64,000 nt of DNA from Actinomycetota bacterium (lineage in GTDB: Bacteria > Actinomycetota > Actinomycetes > Mycobacteriales > Micromonosporaceae): NCBI GenBank assembly GCA_005885555.1, contig VAWN01000030.1, positions 57,560 to 121,559 of the forward strand. The letters are read 5' to 3'. The translations under genes were made by a program, and so were the position numbers. Each line of letters opens with the position of its first letter. The first letter of the stretch is position 1. Positions 7,479 to 16,526 of the stretch are shown here, piece by piece. Below the pieces are notes generated by a model that was not told the origin of the DNA, made no database searches, and saw only the letters and a list, made by a program, of their open reading frames with translations.

Positions 7479-8669
7479 ATGCGGACGCTGGAAACTGACG
7501 AGATCCTCGGCGATCCGGCGGTCTTCTTCGGGCGGTACTTCAACCGGGAGCCGTTTCTGCGCCGGTCGGCCCTGCGTGCCGATCCGGCGCAGATCCTCTC
7601 CGTCGCCGATCTCGACGCGGTGCTCAACTGCGAGGCGATCCGCCCGCCGTACCTCGACGTCGCCAAGGACGGCCGGCAGGTGCCGCCCGCCGCCTACACC
7701 GAACCCGTTGTGGTGCAAGGGACCTACGTCACCGACCGGGTGGTGCCCGACCGCATCGCGGGCCTGTTCCGCGGTGGCGCCACGCTGACCTTCAACTCGC
7801 TGAACCACCACCGGGCCAACCTGCGCGCCCTCGCGGCGTCGATGACCGAGCTGTTCGCCGCGCAGGCCGAGGTCATCGGGTTCCTGACGCCGGCCACCCG
7901 CCGCGGGCTCGCCCCGCACTACGACCCGGTCGACGTGTTCGTCGTCCAGCTCGCCGGCACCAAGACGTGGAAGGTGTGGCCGGTACCGGAAACCCGCCGC
8001 GGTGACGACCGGGGCAACCTGAACGAGGCGGCGCTGGGGGAACCGGCGATCACGGCCACGCTCGAACCCGGCGACGTGCTCTACATGCCGTACAACTGCG
8101 CGCATGTCGCCACCGCCGGCGACCGGGTCTCGCTGCACATCTCCGTCACCGTCCAACCGCGACGGTGGTCCGGCCTGCTCGAAGAGGTGGTGGCACGCCT
8201 GATCCGCGACGATCCGCGGTACCGGGGCAACCCGTGGCTGCGCGACGGTACCACCCCGGCGGAACTGCGCGAGGTGCTCACCGCCCTGGGCCGGCAACTG
8301 TCCACAGTGGACACCGAGGCGGAGGTCGCCCGCCTGGTGGCCGACGGCATCGGCCGGGCACAGGGTGTCGACGCGTTCGGGGCGCTCGCCGACGCCGCCG
8401 CGGTGGACGCGATCGAGCCGGACAGCGTGCTGGTGCGCAACGGAGAGGTCCGCGTCGACGTGGTCGGGCGCGCGGACGGCAAGGCGCGCGCCGCCATCGA
8501 CGGCGCGCTCTACACCCTGCCGGACGCCGTCATCGAGGCGCTCTCGGCGCTGCCCGACGGCGGTACCTGCCGGGCCGGGACGTTCCTGCCCGGCAGTTCC
8601 CGCGACCTGTCCACGCGGACGGCGCGCACGCTGGCCCGCATCGGCGTGGTACGTCCGGTCAGTCGTTGA
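7479..8669 (+). CDS. JmjC-type Fe(II)/2-oxoglutarate oxygenase (cupin)
   Basis: A 396-residue protein of the YcfD/MINA53-like ribosomal-oxygenase branch of JmjC hydroxylases. The iron triad is visible: His147 and Asp149 in LAPHYDPVDVF, and distal His209 in MPYNCAHVA; LAGTKTWKVW supplies the lysine expected to bind 2-oxoglutarate. The N-terminus DEILGDPAVFFGRYFNREPFLRR is the usual family entry. The C-terminal 170 residues form an all-helical/winged part (LLEEVVARLIRDDPRY and the later VIEALSALPDG) as in YcfD dimerisation and winged-helix domains. Family members hydroxylate Arg or His side chains in proteins. Here the 35-residue peptide immediately upstream, ending VRIRLIK, is the obvious candidate substrate. 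The 3' end overlaps the convergent hydrolase by 11 bp. Confidence 0.88.
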   Translation: MRTLETDEILGDPAVFFGRYFNREPFLRRSALRADPAQILSVADLDAVLNCEAIRPPYLDVAKDGRQVPPAAYTEPVVVQGTYVTDRVVPDRIAGLFRGGATLTFNSLNHHRANLRALAASMTELFAAQAEVIGFLTPATRRGLAPHYDPVDVFVVQLAGTKTWKVWPVPETRRGDDRGNLNEAALGEPAITATLEPGDVLYMPYNCAHVATAGDRVSLHISVTVQPRRWSGLLEEVVARLIRDDPRYRGNPWLRDGTTPAELREVLTALGRQLSTVDTEAEVARLVADGIGRAQGVDAFGALADAAAVDAIEPDSVLVRNGEVRVDVVGRADGKARAAIDGALYTLPDAVIEALSALPDGGTCRAGTFLPGSSRDLSTRTARTLARIGVVRPVSR

Positions 8670-9525
8670 GGACCTTGCGCAGGCTCGTGGCGAAGTCCTC
8701 CGGTTCGCCGGTCATGCCGAACTCACCACCGAGGAACCCGCCGTGGTCGCCGGGGAACTCCACCGGTGTGGTACCGAGCCGCTCGGCCACGGCTGCCGCC
8801 GCGCGACCGGCGATCTGCCGCCGGGACTTCGCGCCGACCACGACGACGATCCGGGTCGGCGCGGCCCGTAGCGCGGCGAAGTCGTGCCGGTAGTGCGTGC
8901 AGGAGACGATGTTCTGCCCGACCAGCGGGTCGTTGCGCGAGCCGTCGTCGGTCGACGGCAGCCCGAACTGCGCCGGGTCCGGCGCCGGCCGGTCGAGGTA
9001 GTCGGCGGGAAGCTCGCCCTCGTACCCGACCAGCGCGATGAACTTCGCCATCGCCGGGCCGAACCCGGCGCGCAGGTACGTCTCGTGGATGTCCACGTTC
9101 GCGGCCAGTACCCGCTCGCGGTCGGGCAGTTCCTGTACCGCCGGCGGTTCGTGGGCCACGAGCGTGCGCACCTGCTCGGGGTGCCGGGCGACGAGCACCA
9201 GCGCGTTGACCGCGCCACCGCTGGTGGCGAAGAGGTCCACCGGACCCGCGTCCAGCGCGGAGATCAGCCGGTGCAGGTCGTCGGCGTGCTCGTCCGGGGT
9301 GGTCTCGGTGGCGCCGTCGGTGCGCCGGCTGCGCTCGGCACTGCGCGGGTCGTAGGTCACCACCGTGCGGTCGGTGAAATACCCGGCGAGGGTACCGAAC
9401 CCCCGCGCGTCCATCGGCGAGCCGATCATCAGCAGGACCGGCTCGGTGCTCGAATCGTTGCGCCGCACGTCGTAGTGCAGGACGGCACCCGGTGCGTCCA
9501 GGGTGTGCGTCGTCGGCTCGGTCAT
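8659..9525 (-). CDS. Alpha/beta hydrolase
   Basis: From ATG 9525 the product has 288 residues and begins MTEPTTHTLDAPGAVLHYDV. It shows an alpha/beta-hydrolase core: VLLMIGSPMDARGF (oxyanion region), TVVTYDPRSAERS, DLFATSGGAVNALVLV with the nucleophile elbow (S-G-G), and the C-terminal FPGDHGGF with the catalytic His. Such proteins in actinobacteria act on small esters or lactones; no specific substrate can be assigned. The open frame runs to 9615, but the family begins at MTEP. It is convergent with the JmjC gene. Confidence 0.88.
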   Translation of the reverse strand: MTEPTTHTLDAPGAVLHYDVRRNDSSTEPVLLMIGSPMDARGFGTLAGYFTDRTVVTYDPRSAERSRRTDGATETTPDEHADDLHRLISALDAGPVDLFATSGGAVNALVLVARHPEQVRTLVAHEPPAVQELPDRERVLAANVDIHETYLRAGFGPAMAKFIALVGYEGELPADYLDRPAPDPAQFGLPSTDDGSRNDPLVGQNIVSCTHYRHDFAALRAAPTRIVVVVGAKSRRQIAGRAAAAVAERLGTTPVEFPGDHGGFLGGEFGMTGEPEDFATSLRKVLND

Positions 9526-9586
9526 CGGTGCCCCTTCCAGAGATGTTGCGCGATCTGACAGTGCTGACCGCCGCGGCGCGCGAAAC

Positions 9587-10735
9587 TCATCGGTCCCGCG
9601 CCGGCGACAATGCAACCAGTACCGCCAGCACGAGCGCGATCATCGGCAGCGGTACCGGACCGAGCGGCGCGGCGAGCACCAGCGCGGCACCGACCAGTAC
9701 GGTGACCGCGCCGCGCCGCCGCACCCGGTGCAGGAACGTGACGCTGAGCAGGTACACGGCAACGGGTACCGCGACCGCATAGCCGGCGAGCCGGGCACCC
9801 ACCGGCGCCCCGGTGACCCGGTCCACCGCGACGGTCAGCCCGGCCCCCACCGCCGCCGCCGAGGCGAACACCAGATAGTGCCCGTACCCCCAGGCGATGC
9901 CCCACGGCAGCGAGTCGAGTCGCGCGGCGGCCGACCGGTCGAAGTACGTCCACCACAAGGCGAACACGATGACGAGACCGGACGCGGCGACGGTCAGCGC
10001 CCCGCGCAGATGCCCGCCGGTGTCCAGTGCGGACTGCAGTGCGGTGGTGGCCGCGAGGATGGATTCGCCGAGCACGATGAGCGTGAAACACCCGTACCGC
10101 TCGACGATGTGGTGCGGGTGCCAGGTGGTCCGGGCGCGCAGCTCGGCCCACACCGGCACGGCGAGCTCGGCCAGACCGAGGACGACGAACGACCGCAGCG
10201 CCCAGGCCGCCGGCAACGCGAGCCGGGCCACCCAGCCGACCTGTACCAGGGTGACGCCGATCGCGAAGCGCAGCGCGGCCGGCCGGCGCGGCGGGTCGCC
10301 GTGCGCGGCGCGCAGCCATTGCGCGACAAGGGCCAGCCGCATGACGACGTACCCCGCTGTGATGACCCGGAAGTCGCCGTTCTCGGCGGCCCGGGTGACC
10401 CCGGCCGCGAGGACCAGTACCCCGCTGATCTGGATGAGGGTGGTCAGCCGGTACACCGCGTCGTCGGTGTCGTAGGCGGAGGCGAACCAGGTGAAGTTGA
10501 CCCACGCCCACCAGATCGCGAAGAACACCGTGACGTACCCGAGCATCCCCTGCCCGACGTGCCCGGCGGACAGGTCGTGGTGCAACTGCGCCGCGGCGCG
10601 CGCGACCGCCACCGCGAAGCACAGGTCGAACAGCAGTTCCAACGGGGTCGCCACGCGGTGGGCCTCGCGGGTGTCGCGTGCGACCATCCGTGCATACCAG
10701 TGTCCGGTCCGGGATTCCGCCACGCCTGCGATCAT
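9587..10735 (-). CDS. ltrA: Low temperature requirement protein A (LtrA) family membrane protein
   Basis: The 382-residue protein has about ten hydrophobic segments and the family's marks: TPLELLFDLCFAVAVARAA near the N-terminus, FFAIWWAWVNFTWFASAYDTDD, and HIVERYGCFTLIVLGESIL, the last with the acidic residues that define LtrA. The function of the family is unknown despite its name from Listeria. The gene stands alone, 62 bp upstream of the hydrolase and divergent from the M28 pair. Confidence 0.9.
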   Translation of the reverse strand: MIAGVAESRTGHWYARMVARDTREAHRVATPLELLFDLCFAVAVARAAAQLHHDLSAGHVGQGMLGYVTVFFAIWWAWVNFTWFASAYDTDDAVYRLTTLIQISGVLVLAAGVTRAAENGDFRVITAGYVVMRLALVAQWLRAAHGDPPRRPAALRFAIGVTLVQVGWVARLALPAAWALRSFVVLGLAELAVPVWAELRARTTWHPHHIVERYGCFTLIVLGESILAATTALQSALDTGGHLRGALTVAASGLVIVFALWWTYFDRSAAARLDSLPWGIAWGYGHYLVFASAAAVGAGLTVAVDRVTGAPVGARLAGYAVAVPVAVYLLSVTFLHRVRRRGAVTVLVGAALVLAAPLGPVPLPMIALVLAVLVALSPARDR

Positions 10736-10898
10736 CCCAGCCGGGCCCGCCGGCGGCCCGCGCCGGGGGCGCCTTGATCGACTGACGTCTATCTATGCGG
10801 TGTGATCTGCGATACGCTGAGCGGGATTGCGCCACCGTCGTGCACCACGACGGTCTCCGTCCACTGTGGACTTGCCTCGCTCGAAGGAGGTCCGTGGG

Positions 10899-13070
10899 AT
10901 GCAGGCGAATCGCAGCTCCGGCCGGCGGCGGTTGCTGATCGCGGCCGGCGCCGTCGCGGCGGTGCTGCCGCTGTGCCTGACCGGGAGCGCGACGGCGGCG
11001 GCCGGCCGGCCCACCGGCCAGCAGGCCACCCCGGTGGTCAACCCCGACTACCTGTACGGCGAGCTGTACGCGATGGCCAAGGCGTTCAGCTACCGCGTCT
11101 CCGGTGCCGACGGCGACCCGCGCAACCCCGCCGACCCGTTCAACGTGCCGCCGACCGTCAACGGCTGGCAGGAGCTGATCGGGTACTGGGCCGGCCAGCT
11201 CACCGACCGGCGGGCGGGCGGCGACCTCGCCGCCTTCGCCACCCGGGCGGACCACTACTTCCGCCGCACCGGCGGGTACCGGTTCGACTCCGACGACGTC
11301 GAGGTGACGATCCCGGGCGCGTCGTGCCCCGGGCAGCGGGTACTGCTCGCCGCCCACCCCGACGAGACGCCGGTGCCGACCGACATCGTCGGGCTGATCG
11401 ACTCCGGGACGACCAGTGGTACCACCGGGTTCGGCGCCGCCCGCCGCCACATCACCGACAGCAACCTGGGCAACGAAGGCGCCTACGACGGACTGTCCGG
11501 CGTGGCGCTGACGCTGGCCGAGTACCACGCGCTGCTCGACTGGTACCGGGCCAACGGCACGTACCCGCGGCGCACGCTGAAGGTCACGCTGCTGGATGCC
11601 TCGCGCGGGAAGACCGCCACCGGACTGTTCACCCGCGAGGGATCCCGGTACTACGCGGACAACCTGATCCCGGCCGGGCCGCAGGGCCAGTACGTGCTGT
11701 TCGCCAACATGGACTCGCTCGGCCTCGACTACCCCGCCTACCACCTGGGTACCGAGTTCTACTGGAACAACGTCACCGGCGGCGGTGTCGGACCCTGGTT
11801 CACCTTCGTCAAGGCGACGCCGACGGCGCCCGACCCGGCATACCCGGACACCGGCGCAGGATCGCCGGGCGCGAACATCACGGCCAACGCAGCCGCTATC
11901 GCGCAGGCGCGCGCCGACCTGCAGGCCGCCATCGCGGCCGGGTTCGGCCAGCAGGGCGCCAAGTACAACTTCGCCATGCCGCTGGAGAACCCGTTGCGGT
12001 ACAACCAGTCCGGGCAGGCGCCGAACCCGTACAGCGGCGTGGTGCCGACCAAACCCGCGTACGGCGCCGCCGACCAGGCCGCGTTCTCGCCGGTACGCGA
12101 CGACACCGACGCGCTGGAGGACGAGCAGGCGTTCTTCGACAAGGGCATCCCGGGGTTCACCGTCTCCGGCGTGAAGAACTCCGATACGGATGAGAACCCT
12201 TACGCAGCAACGGTTTCCGATGCCACGAAGGCGACGCCGGTGGTCGGGTACGCCGGCAACCAGACCACGTTCCAGTTGGGCAACGGCACACCGCAGCCGG
12301 GCATGACGACCACCGCGGCCACCACCGCGGCCGGCGACACGACCGTGAAGGTCGCCGCGGTCACCAACCTCGCGCCGGGCCAACCGGTCTTCATCGGTAC
12401 CGGCGCCGACACCGAGTACGGGCAGCTCGCCTCGGTCGGCACGGCCGGGCCCGACGGTACCGGGGTCACGCTCGCGGCACCGCTGGCCCGCGCCCACCCG
12501 AGCGGCGTTGCCTTGTACGTCAACGAGAACCAGCCGGTCGGGTACCTGTCGGACACCATCGAGCACCTCAACTACTTCGCGGCCGGCGCACCGCACGGCC
12601 GCCAGCCCCAGCAACCGACCGAGGGACTCAAGCGGGCGCTGGAACTGCCCGCCCAGTGGACGGGCATGCTGCTCGCCGGCGACAACTACCTCGGCGCGGT
12701 ACCGCGGCCGGACCAGCCGGTCGCGTACTTCGAGACGACGCCGGCCCGGCCGGACACCACGCTGACGGTCACGTTCGACGCCGGGTTCTCCCGTGACGCC
12801 AACGGGAACGCCAAGGGCCTCAAGTACTTCTGGGACTTCGGCGACGGTACCCAGGCGGTGGGGCAACGGGTCACGCACACGTTCGCCGGTCCCACGTTCG
12901 CCGACGTGAAGCTCGCCGCCGGGCGGGGCCGCGACTTCGGCCTGTACCGGCAGACCGTCGCGGTCGGCGGCCCGACCGGTACCGCACCGGCGACCGGCGC
13001 CTGCGGCACGTTCACCCCCGACGAATCGGCCCGCCTGACCGCGGCCGCACGGAAGGGTACCCGGTCATGA
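10899..13070 (+). CDS. Secreted M28-like protein with PKD domain, probable pseudo-enzyme
   Basis: A 723-residue exported protein; ATG 10899 follows a good ribosome site (GAAGGAGG, 10883-10890) and opens a signal peptide. The body resembles M28 Zn-peptidases but is changed where metals bind: AAHPDETP is kept, GAYDGLSG is kept, yet the Glu-Glu motif that the downstream paralog has (LFDNEEGG) reads LLDASRGK here. It is therefore likely non-catalytic. A beta module (TTVKVAAVTNLAPGQPVFIG) is placed late, about residues 480-560, and a PKD domain with YFWDFGDGTQ ends the protein. Its stop overlaps the next gene's ATG by 4 bp, so the pair is translated together. Substrate unknown; a binding or scaffolding role beside the active paralog is my inference. 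Confidence 0.85.
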   Translation: MQANRSSGRRRLLIAAGAVAAVLPLCLTGSATAAAGRPTGQQATPVVNPDYLYGELYAMAKAFSYRVSGADGDPRNPADPFNVPPTVNGWQELIGYWAGQLTDRRAGGDLAAFATRADHYFRRTGGYRFDSDDVEVTIPGASCPGQRVLLAAHPDETPVPTDIVGLIDSGTTSGTTGFGAARRHITDSNLGNEGAYDGLSGVALTLAEYHALLDWYRANGTYPRRTLKVTLLDASRGKTATGLFTREGSRYYADNLIPAGPQGQYVLFANMDSLGLDYPAYHLGTEFYWNNVTGGGVGPWFTFVKATPTAPDPAYPDTGAGSPGANITANAAAIAQARADLQAAIAAGFGQQGAKYNFAMPLENPLRYNQSGQAPNPYSGVVPTKPAYGAADQAAFSPVRDDTDALEDEQAFFDKGIPGFTVSGVKNSDTDENPYAATVSDATKATPVVGYAGNQTTFQLGNGTPQPGMTTTAATTAAGDTTVKVAAVTNLAPGQPVFIGTGADTEYGQLASVGTAGPDGTGVTLAAPLARAHPSGVALYVNENQPVGYLSDTIEHLNYFAAGAPHGRQPQQPTEGLKRALELPAQWTGMLLAGDNYLGAVPRPDQPVAYFETTPARPDTTLTVTFDAGFSRDANGNAKGLKYFWDFGDGTQAVGQRVTHTFAGPTFADVKLAAGRGRDFGLYRQTVAVGGPTGTAPATGACGTFTPDESARLTAAARKGTRS

Positions 13071-15211
13071 GACGCATCGCGGTGGCGGCCGTCCTTCCGC
13101 TCGTCATGCTCGTCGGTGCGGCCGCACCGCACGTGCGCGGCCCGGCCGACGCGCCGGACCGTCCGGTCGTCGACGCCGCGTTCCTCTACAACGAGCTGTA
13201 CTTCCTCGCGACGAACTTCATCTTCCGCGCGGCCGGCGCGGACGGCCCGCTGGCGAACCCGGCCGATCCGAACAACCTGCCGCCCAACTACAACGGCGCG
13301 CAGGAGTTCTACCAGTGGTTCGCGCAGGAGATGACCAACGCCGACGCCGCGCACATGGGACCGCTGGGCCGTTTCCTGACCGCGAAGGACCACATATACC
13401 CGACGCGCGTCTGGCAGCTGAACGACCTCAGCGTGACCATCCCCGGGCAGGACTGCCCCGGCCAGGTCGCGCTCATCGCCGGCCACAACGACAGCACGCC
13501 GACCTCGACCTCGGTCGCGAACGGCGCGGCCAACGGCAGCGCGACGCCGATGACCGGGATGCGCGGCGGCAACTGGGGCAACGGTTCGGCGTACGACGCC
13601 GGCTCCGGTGAGGCGATGGGCATGGCCGAGTTCCAGGCGCTGCTGCGCTGGTACCAGGCCAACGGCACGTACCCGAAGCGCACCATCAAGATCGGCCTGT
13701 TCGACAACGAGGAGGGCGGCCTGGTCGGGTCCGGCGACTACTCGCAGACCAACGTGTCGACGCTCGCGGCACCCGTGACGGCGGGCAGCACCAACGTGAA
13801 GGTGGTCGCCCGCACCGGGGTCGGCTTCGCCGTCGGCGAGACGCTGCTGGTCGATCCGTTCGGCGGCCCGGAGACGGTCACCATCACCGCGGTCGGCACG
13901 GCCGGCGCCACCGGTACCGGGATCACGTTCGCCCCGGCCCTGGCAGCCGACCACGTGCTCGGGGCGCCGCTGTCGGCCGGCGCCGCGAACGTCGGCGGGC
14001 TGATCCCGGACGGCCCGCAGGGCGGGTACGTGATGGTCGCCAACATGGACCAGAACGGCATCGAGTACCCGGCCCGCCACTTCGGCACCGAGCACTTCCT
14101 GAACAACATCGTCGGCGGCGGGGTCGGGCCGTGGTACACGAACATCAACGCGATCCCGTTGTACACCACGCCGAACACCATCTACGACGCCACCGCGATC
14201 CAGCGCATCCAGCACAACCTCGTTGCGGCGCAGGCGTTCCGGGACGCGGTCGCCCGCGCGGTGAGCGACGCGTTCGCAGTCCTCGGCCAGAAGTACGGGT
14301 TCCGCATGCCGCTGGAGAACCCGCTGCGGTTCGACCAGGTCGGGTCCACCCCGGTCGATCCCGGACCGCAGTCGGTACCGGCATACCTGCCCGACGACAT
14401 CGCGAAGTTCTCGCCGGTCGTCGACGACAACACCGGCCGCACCGACCAGGTGTCGTTCATCCGCAACTGGGGCATCCCCGGGTACGGCATCATCGGCGCC
14501 TACGACACCAGTACCAACCAGCAGATCGGTGGCAACGAGAACCCGTACCCGCCGGGCTACGCCAGCAAGCCGACGCTGAACCAGTACGCGCTCTACGACA
14601 CCGACGACGACACGCCCGAGCACCTCAACTACTACGCCTCGGGCACCACGCACGGGCCGGGCGGTCCGGGTACCCCGTCGGAGGGGCTCAAGCGGGCGCT
14701 GGAACTGCCGGCGACGTGGACGTCGTACGTCATCGCCGGTGACGCGTACGGCGGCGCGCAGCCCCGCGGCGCGGACCCGGTCGCGTACTTCGAGACGGTG
14801 CCGGCCAAGCCGTTCCTGACCTCCACGGTCACCTTCGACGCGTCGTTCTCCCGCAACGAGGGCGGGCAGACGGGCGGCCTGACGTACTTCTGGGACTTCG
14901 GCGACGGTACGACGATGGCCACCACCAGCCCCACGGTCACCCACGAGTTCGCGAGCACGCCGCGGTGGTACGACGTGAAGCTGGCGGTGCGCGCCGGATC
15001 CGCCTGGGACTTCTACCGGCAGGCGCTCGCGGTGCGGTTCGTGCCCACGCACTTCCCGGACGTGCCGCTCGCGGGCGAACCGGCCCCGCCCGCGACCGAC
15101 CCGTGCGGCACGCTCACCGCCGACGAGCAGGCGCAGCTCAAGCAGCAGGCGCAGGGCATGATGGACCGGCTGCGCGGGTCGACGACCGCCGTGGTGTTCC
15201 GCCGCCGGTAG
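13067..15211 (+). CDS. Secreted M28-family metallopeptidase with PKD domain
   Basis: A 714-residue paralog of the preceding protein, with signal peptide MRRIAVAAVLPLVMLVGA. The M28 ligands look intact: AGHNDSTP (His/Asp), GSAYDAGSG (bridging Asp) and LFDNEEGGLVGS (Glu-Glu, catalytic and metal). A beta module with the signature STNVKVVARTGVGFAVGETL is inserted directly after the Glu-Glu loop, inside the peptidase domain, whereas in the paralog the equivalent module sits near the C-terminus. A PKD domain (YFWDFGDGTTM) precedes the tail. M28 enzymes are aminopeptidases or carboxypeptidases, so an extracellular peptidase is likely, but the specificity is open. Confidence 0.85.
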   Translation: MRRIAVAAVLPLVMLVGAAAPHVRGPADAPDRPVVDAAFLYNELYFLATNFIFRAAGADGPLANPADPNNLPPNYNGAQEFYQWFAQEMTNADAAHMGPLGRFLTAKDHIYPTRVWQLNDLSVTIPGQDCPGQVALIAGHNDSTPTSTSVANGAANGSATPMTGMRGGNWGNGSAYDAGSGEAMGMAEFQALLRWYQANGTYPKRTIKIGLFDNEEGGLVGSGDYSQTNVSTLAAPVTAGSTNVKVVARTGVGFAVGETLLVDPFGGPETVTITAVGTAGATGTGITFAPALAADHVLGAPLSAGAANVGGLIPDGPQGGYVMVANMDQNGIEYPARHFGTEHFLNNIVGGGVGPWYTNINAIPLYTTPNTIYDATAIQRIQHNLVAAQAFRDAVARAVSDAFAVLGQKYGFRMPLENPLRFDQVGSTPVDPGPQSVPAYLPDDIAKFSPVVDDNTGRTDQVSFIRNWGIPGYGIIGAYDTSTNQQIGGNENPYPPGYASKPTLNQYALYDTDDDTPEHLNYYASGTTHGPGGPGTPSEGLKRALELPATWTSYVIAGDAYGGAQPRGADPVAYFETVPAKPFLTSTVTFDASFSRNEGGQTGGLTYFWDFGDGTTMATTSPTVTHEFASTPRWYDVKLAVRAGSAWDFYRQALAVRFVPTHFPDVPLAGEPAPPATDPCGTLTADEQAQLKQQAQGMMDRLRGSTTAVVFRRR

Positions 15212-15249
15212 GAGGCAACCGTCGGGACCCCGGGTGCGTCTAAACCGGC

Positions 15250-16515
15250 ATGAGCGGTCGGCGGTACCCGATGATGTTCGTGACGGCCGTGCTGGCGATG
15301 ACGCTGGCCGGCTCCGGCGGCGCGCCCACCCTGGACAGCCTCACGGCGGGCGACGACCGGGCGTGGCCGGCACCCGGCTCCCCCGTCGCCGATGCGGCCT
15401 TGGGCGTCGCCGACCTCGGGTACCGGCTGGCGACCTCGGCCTACCCGCAGGACCGCAACGTGGTCCTCTCGCCGCTGTCCATCGCGGTCGCCTTCGCCAT
15501 GGTCCGCGCGGGCGCCGGCGGCAGCACCGCGGCGCAGCTGGACCGGGTCTTCGGCTTCCCGGCCACCGGTGTGCACGACGCGTTCAACGCGATCACCCGC
15601 CAGGTGGTCACCGCGCAGGTACCCCCGGCCAGGCCGGCCGACCCGCACGACGCCGGCCCGCCCGTGGTGTGCCTGGGCAACGCGCTGTTCCCGCAGCACG
15701 GGTACCCGATCGGCCAGCCGTTCCTGCACACCCTGGCCGCGCAGTACGGCGCCGGCGTGCACCCGGTCGACTTCGGCGACGGCGGCCGGGCGACCGACCT
15801 GATCAACCAGTGGGTCAGGCAGCAGACCGCCGGGCGCATCGACAAGGTCTTCGACCAGCTCGACCCGTCGACCAGGCTCGTGCTGGCCAACACGGTGTAC
15901 CTGCGCGCGCGCTGGGACGGCGGCCCGTTCATCGAGAACGGGGCCAGCGACGCGCCGTTCACCCGCCTGCACGGCGGCCAGGTGCTGGTACCCACGATGC
16001 GCGCGGAGGAGGACCTGCGCTACGCCGCCGCCGACGGCTGGCAGGCGGTCGAGGTGCCGTACGACCGCGGGCAGCTGGCGATGCGCATCCTGCTGCCCGC
16101 CCCGGGCCGGGCGCCCGCGGCGATGCTCGCCCCGCGGGCGATGGCGGCGGTCGCGGCCAAGCTGCAGAAGCGGTACCTCGCGCTTACGCTGCCACGCTGG
16201 AACTTCTCCGCCGACCTGGATCTCGCGGCGGCGCTGCGCGGCCTGGGCCTGACGGCGCCGTTCCGGCCGGACGCCGACCTCGCCGGGATCGCGCCCGGCC
16301 TGTACGTCCAGCAGGCGGTGCACCGGGCGAACATCACCGTCGACGAATGGGGTACCGAGGCGGCGGCGGTGACCGGACTCAGCTTCCCCACGGCGGCCAG
16401 GATGCCGCCGCAGTTGCGGATGGACGTCAACCGGCCGTTCGCGTTCGCGATCGTGCACATCGCGACCGGTACCCCGCTGTTCGTGGGCCAGGTGACCGAT
16501 CCGTCGGCGCACTGA
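15250..16515 (+). CDS. Secreted serpin
   Basis: A 421-residue serine-protease inhibitor of the serpin superfamily with an N-terminal signal. Visible hallmarks are NVVLSPLSIAVAFAMVRAGA (breach region), INQWVRQQTAGRIDKVF, VLANTVYLRARWD, and the reactive-loop hinge DEWGTEAAAVTG, whose small residues are needed for the loop insertion of inhibitory serpins. The scissile bond lies in SFPTAARMPP; counting from the hinge gives Ala at P1, so elastase- or subtilisin-like targets are more likely than trypsin-like ones. The C-terminal NRPFAFAIVHIATGTPLFVG is the usual end. It follows the M28 pair by 38 bp and could protect or regulate extracellular proteolysis. Confidence 0.93.
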   Translation: MSGRRYPMMFVTAVLAMTLAGSGGAPTLDSLTAGDDRAWPAPGSPVADAALGVADLGYRLATSAYPQDRNVVLSPLSIAVAFAMVRAGAGGSTAAQLDRVFGFPATGVHDAFNAITRQVVTAQVPPARPADPHDAGPPVVCLGNALFPQHGYPIGQPFLHTLAAQYGAGVHPVDFGDGGRATDLINQWVRQQTAGRIDKVFDQLDPSTRLVLANTVYLRARWDGGPFIENGASDAPFTRLHGGQVLVPTMRAEEDLRYAAADGWQAVEVPYDRGQLAMRILLPAPGRAPAAMLAPRAMAAVAAKLQKRYLALTLPRWNFSADLDLAAALRGLGLTAPFRPDADLAGIAPGLYVQQAVHRANITVDEWGTEAAAVTGLSFPTAARMPPQLRMDVNRPFAFAIVHIATGTPLFVGQVTDPSAH

Positions 16516-16526
16516 GCACGCGGGCC

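Noticed and set aside
9522..12878. Very long minus-strand open frame (over 1,100 codons) opposite the LtrA and M28 genes
   Set aside because: It is Arg/Gly/Val-rich, resembles no family, and runs antisense to clear genes; long spurious frames are expected at this GC content.
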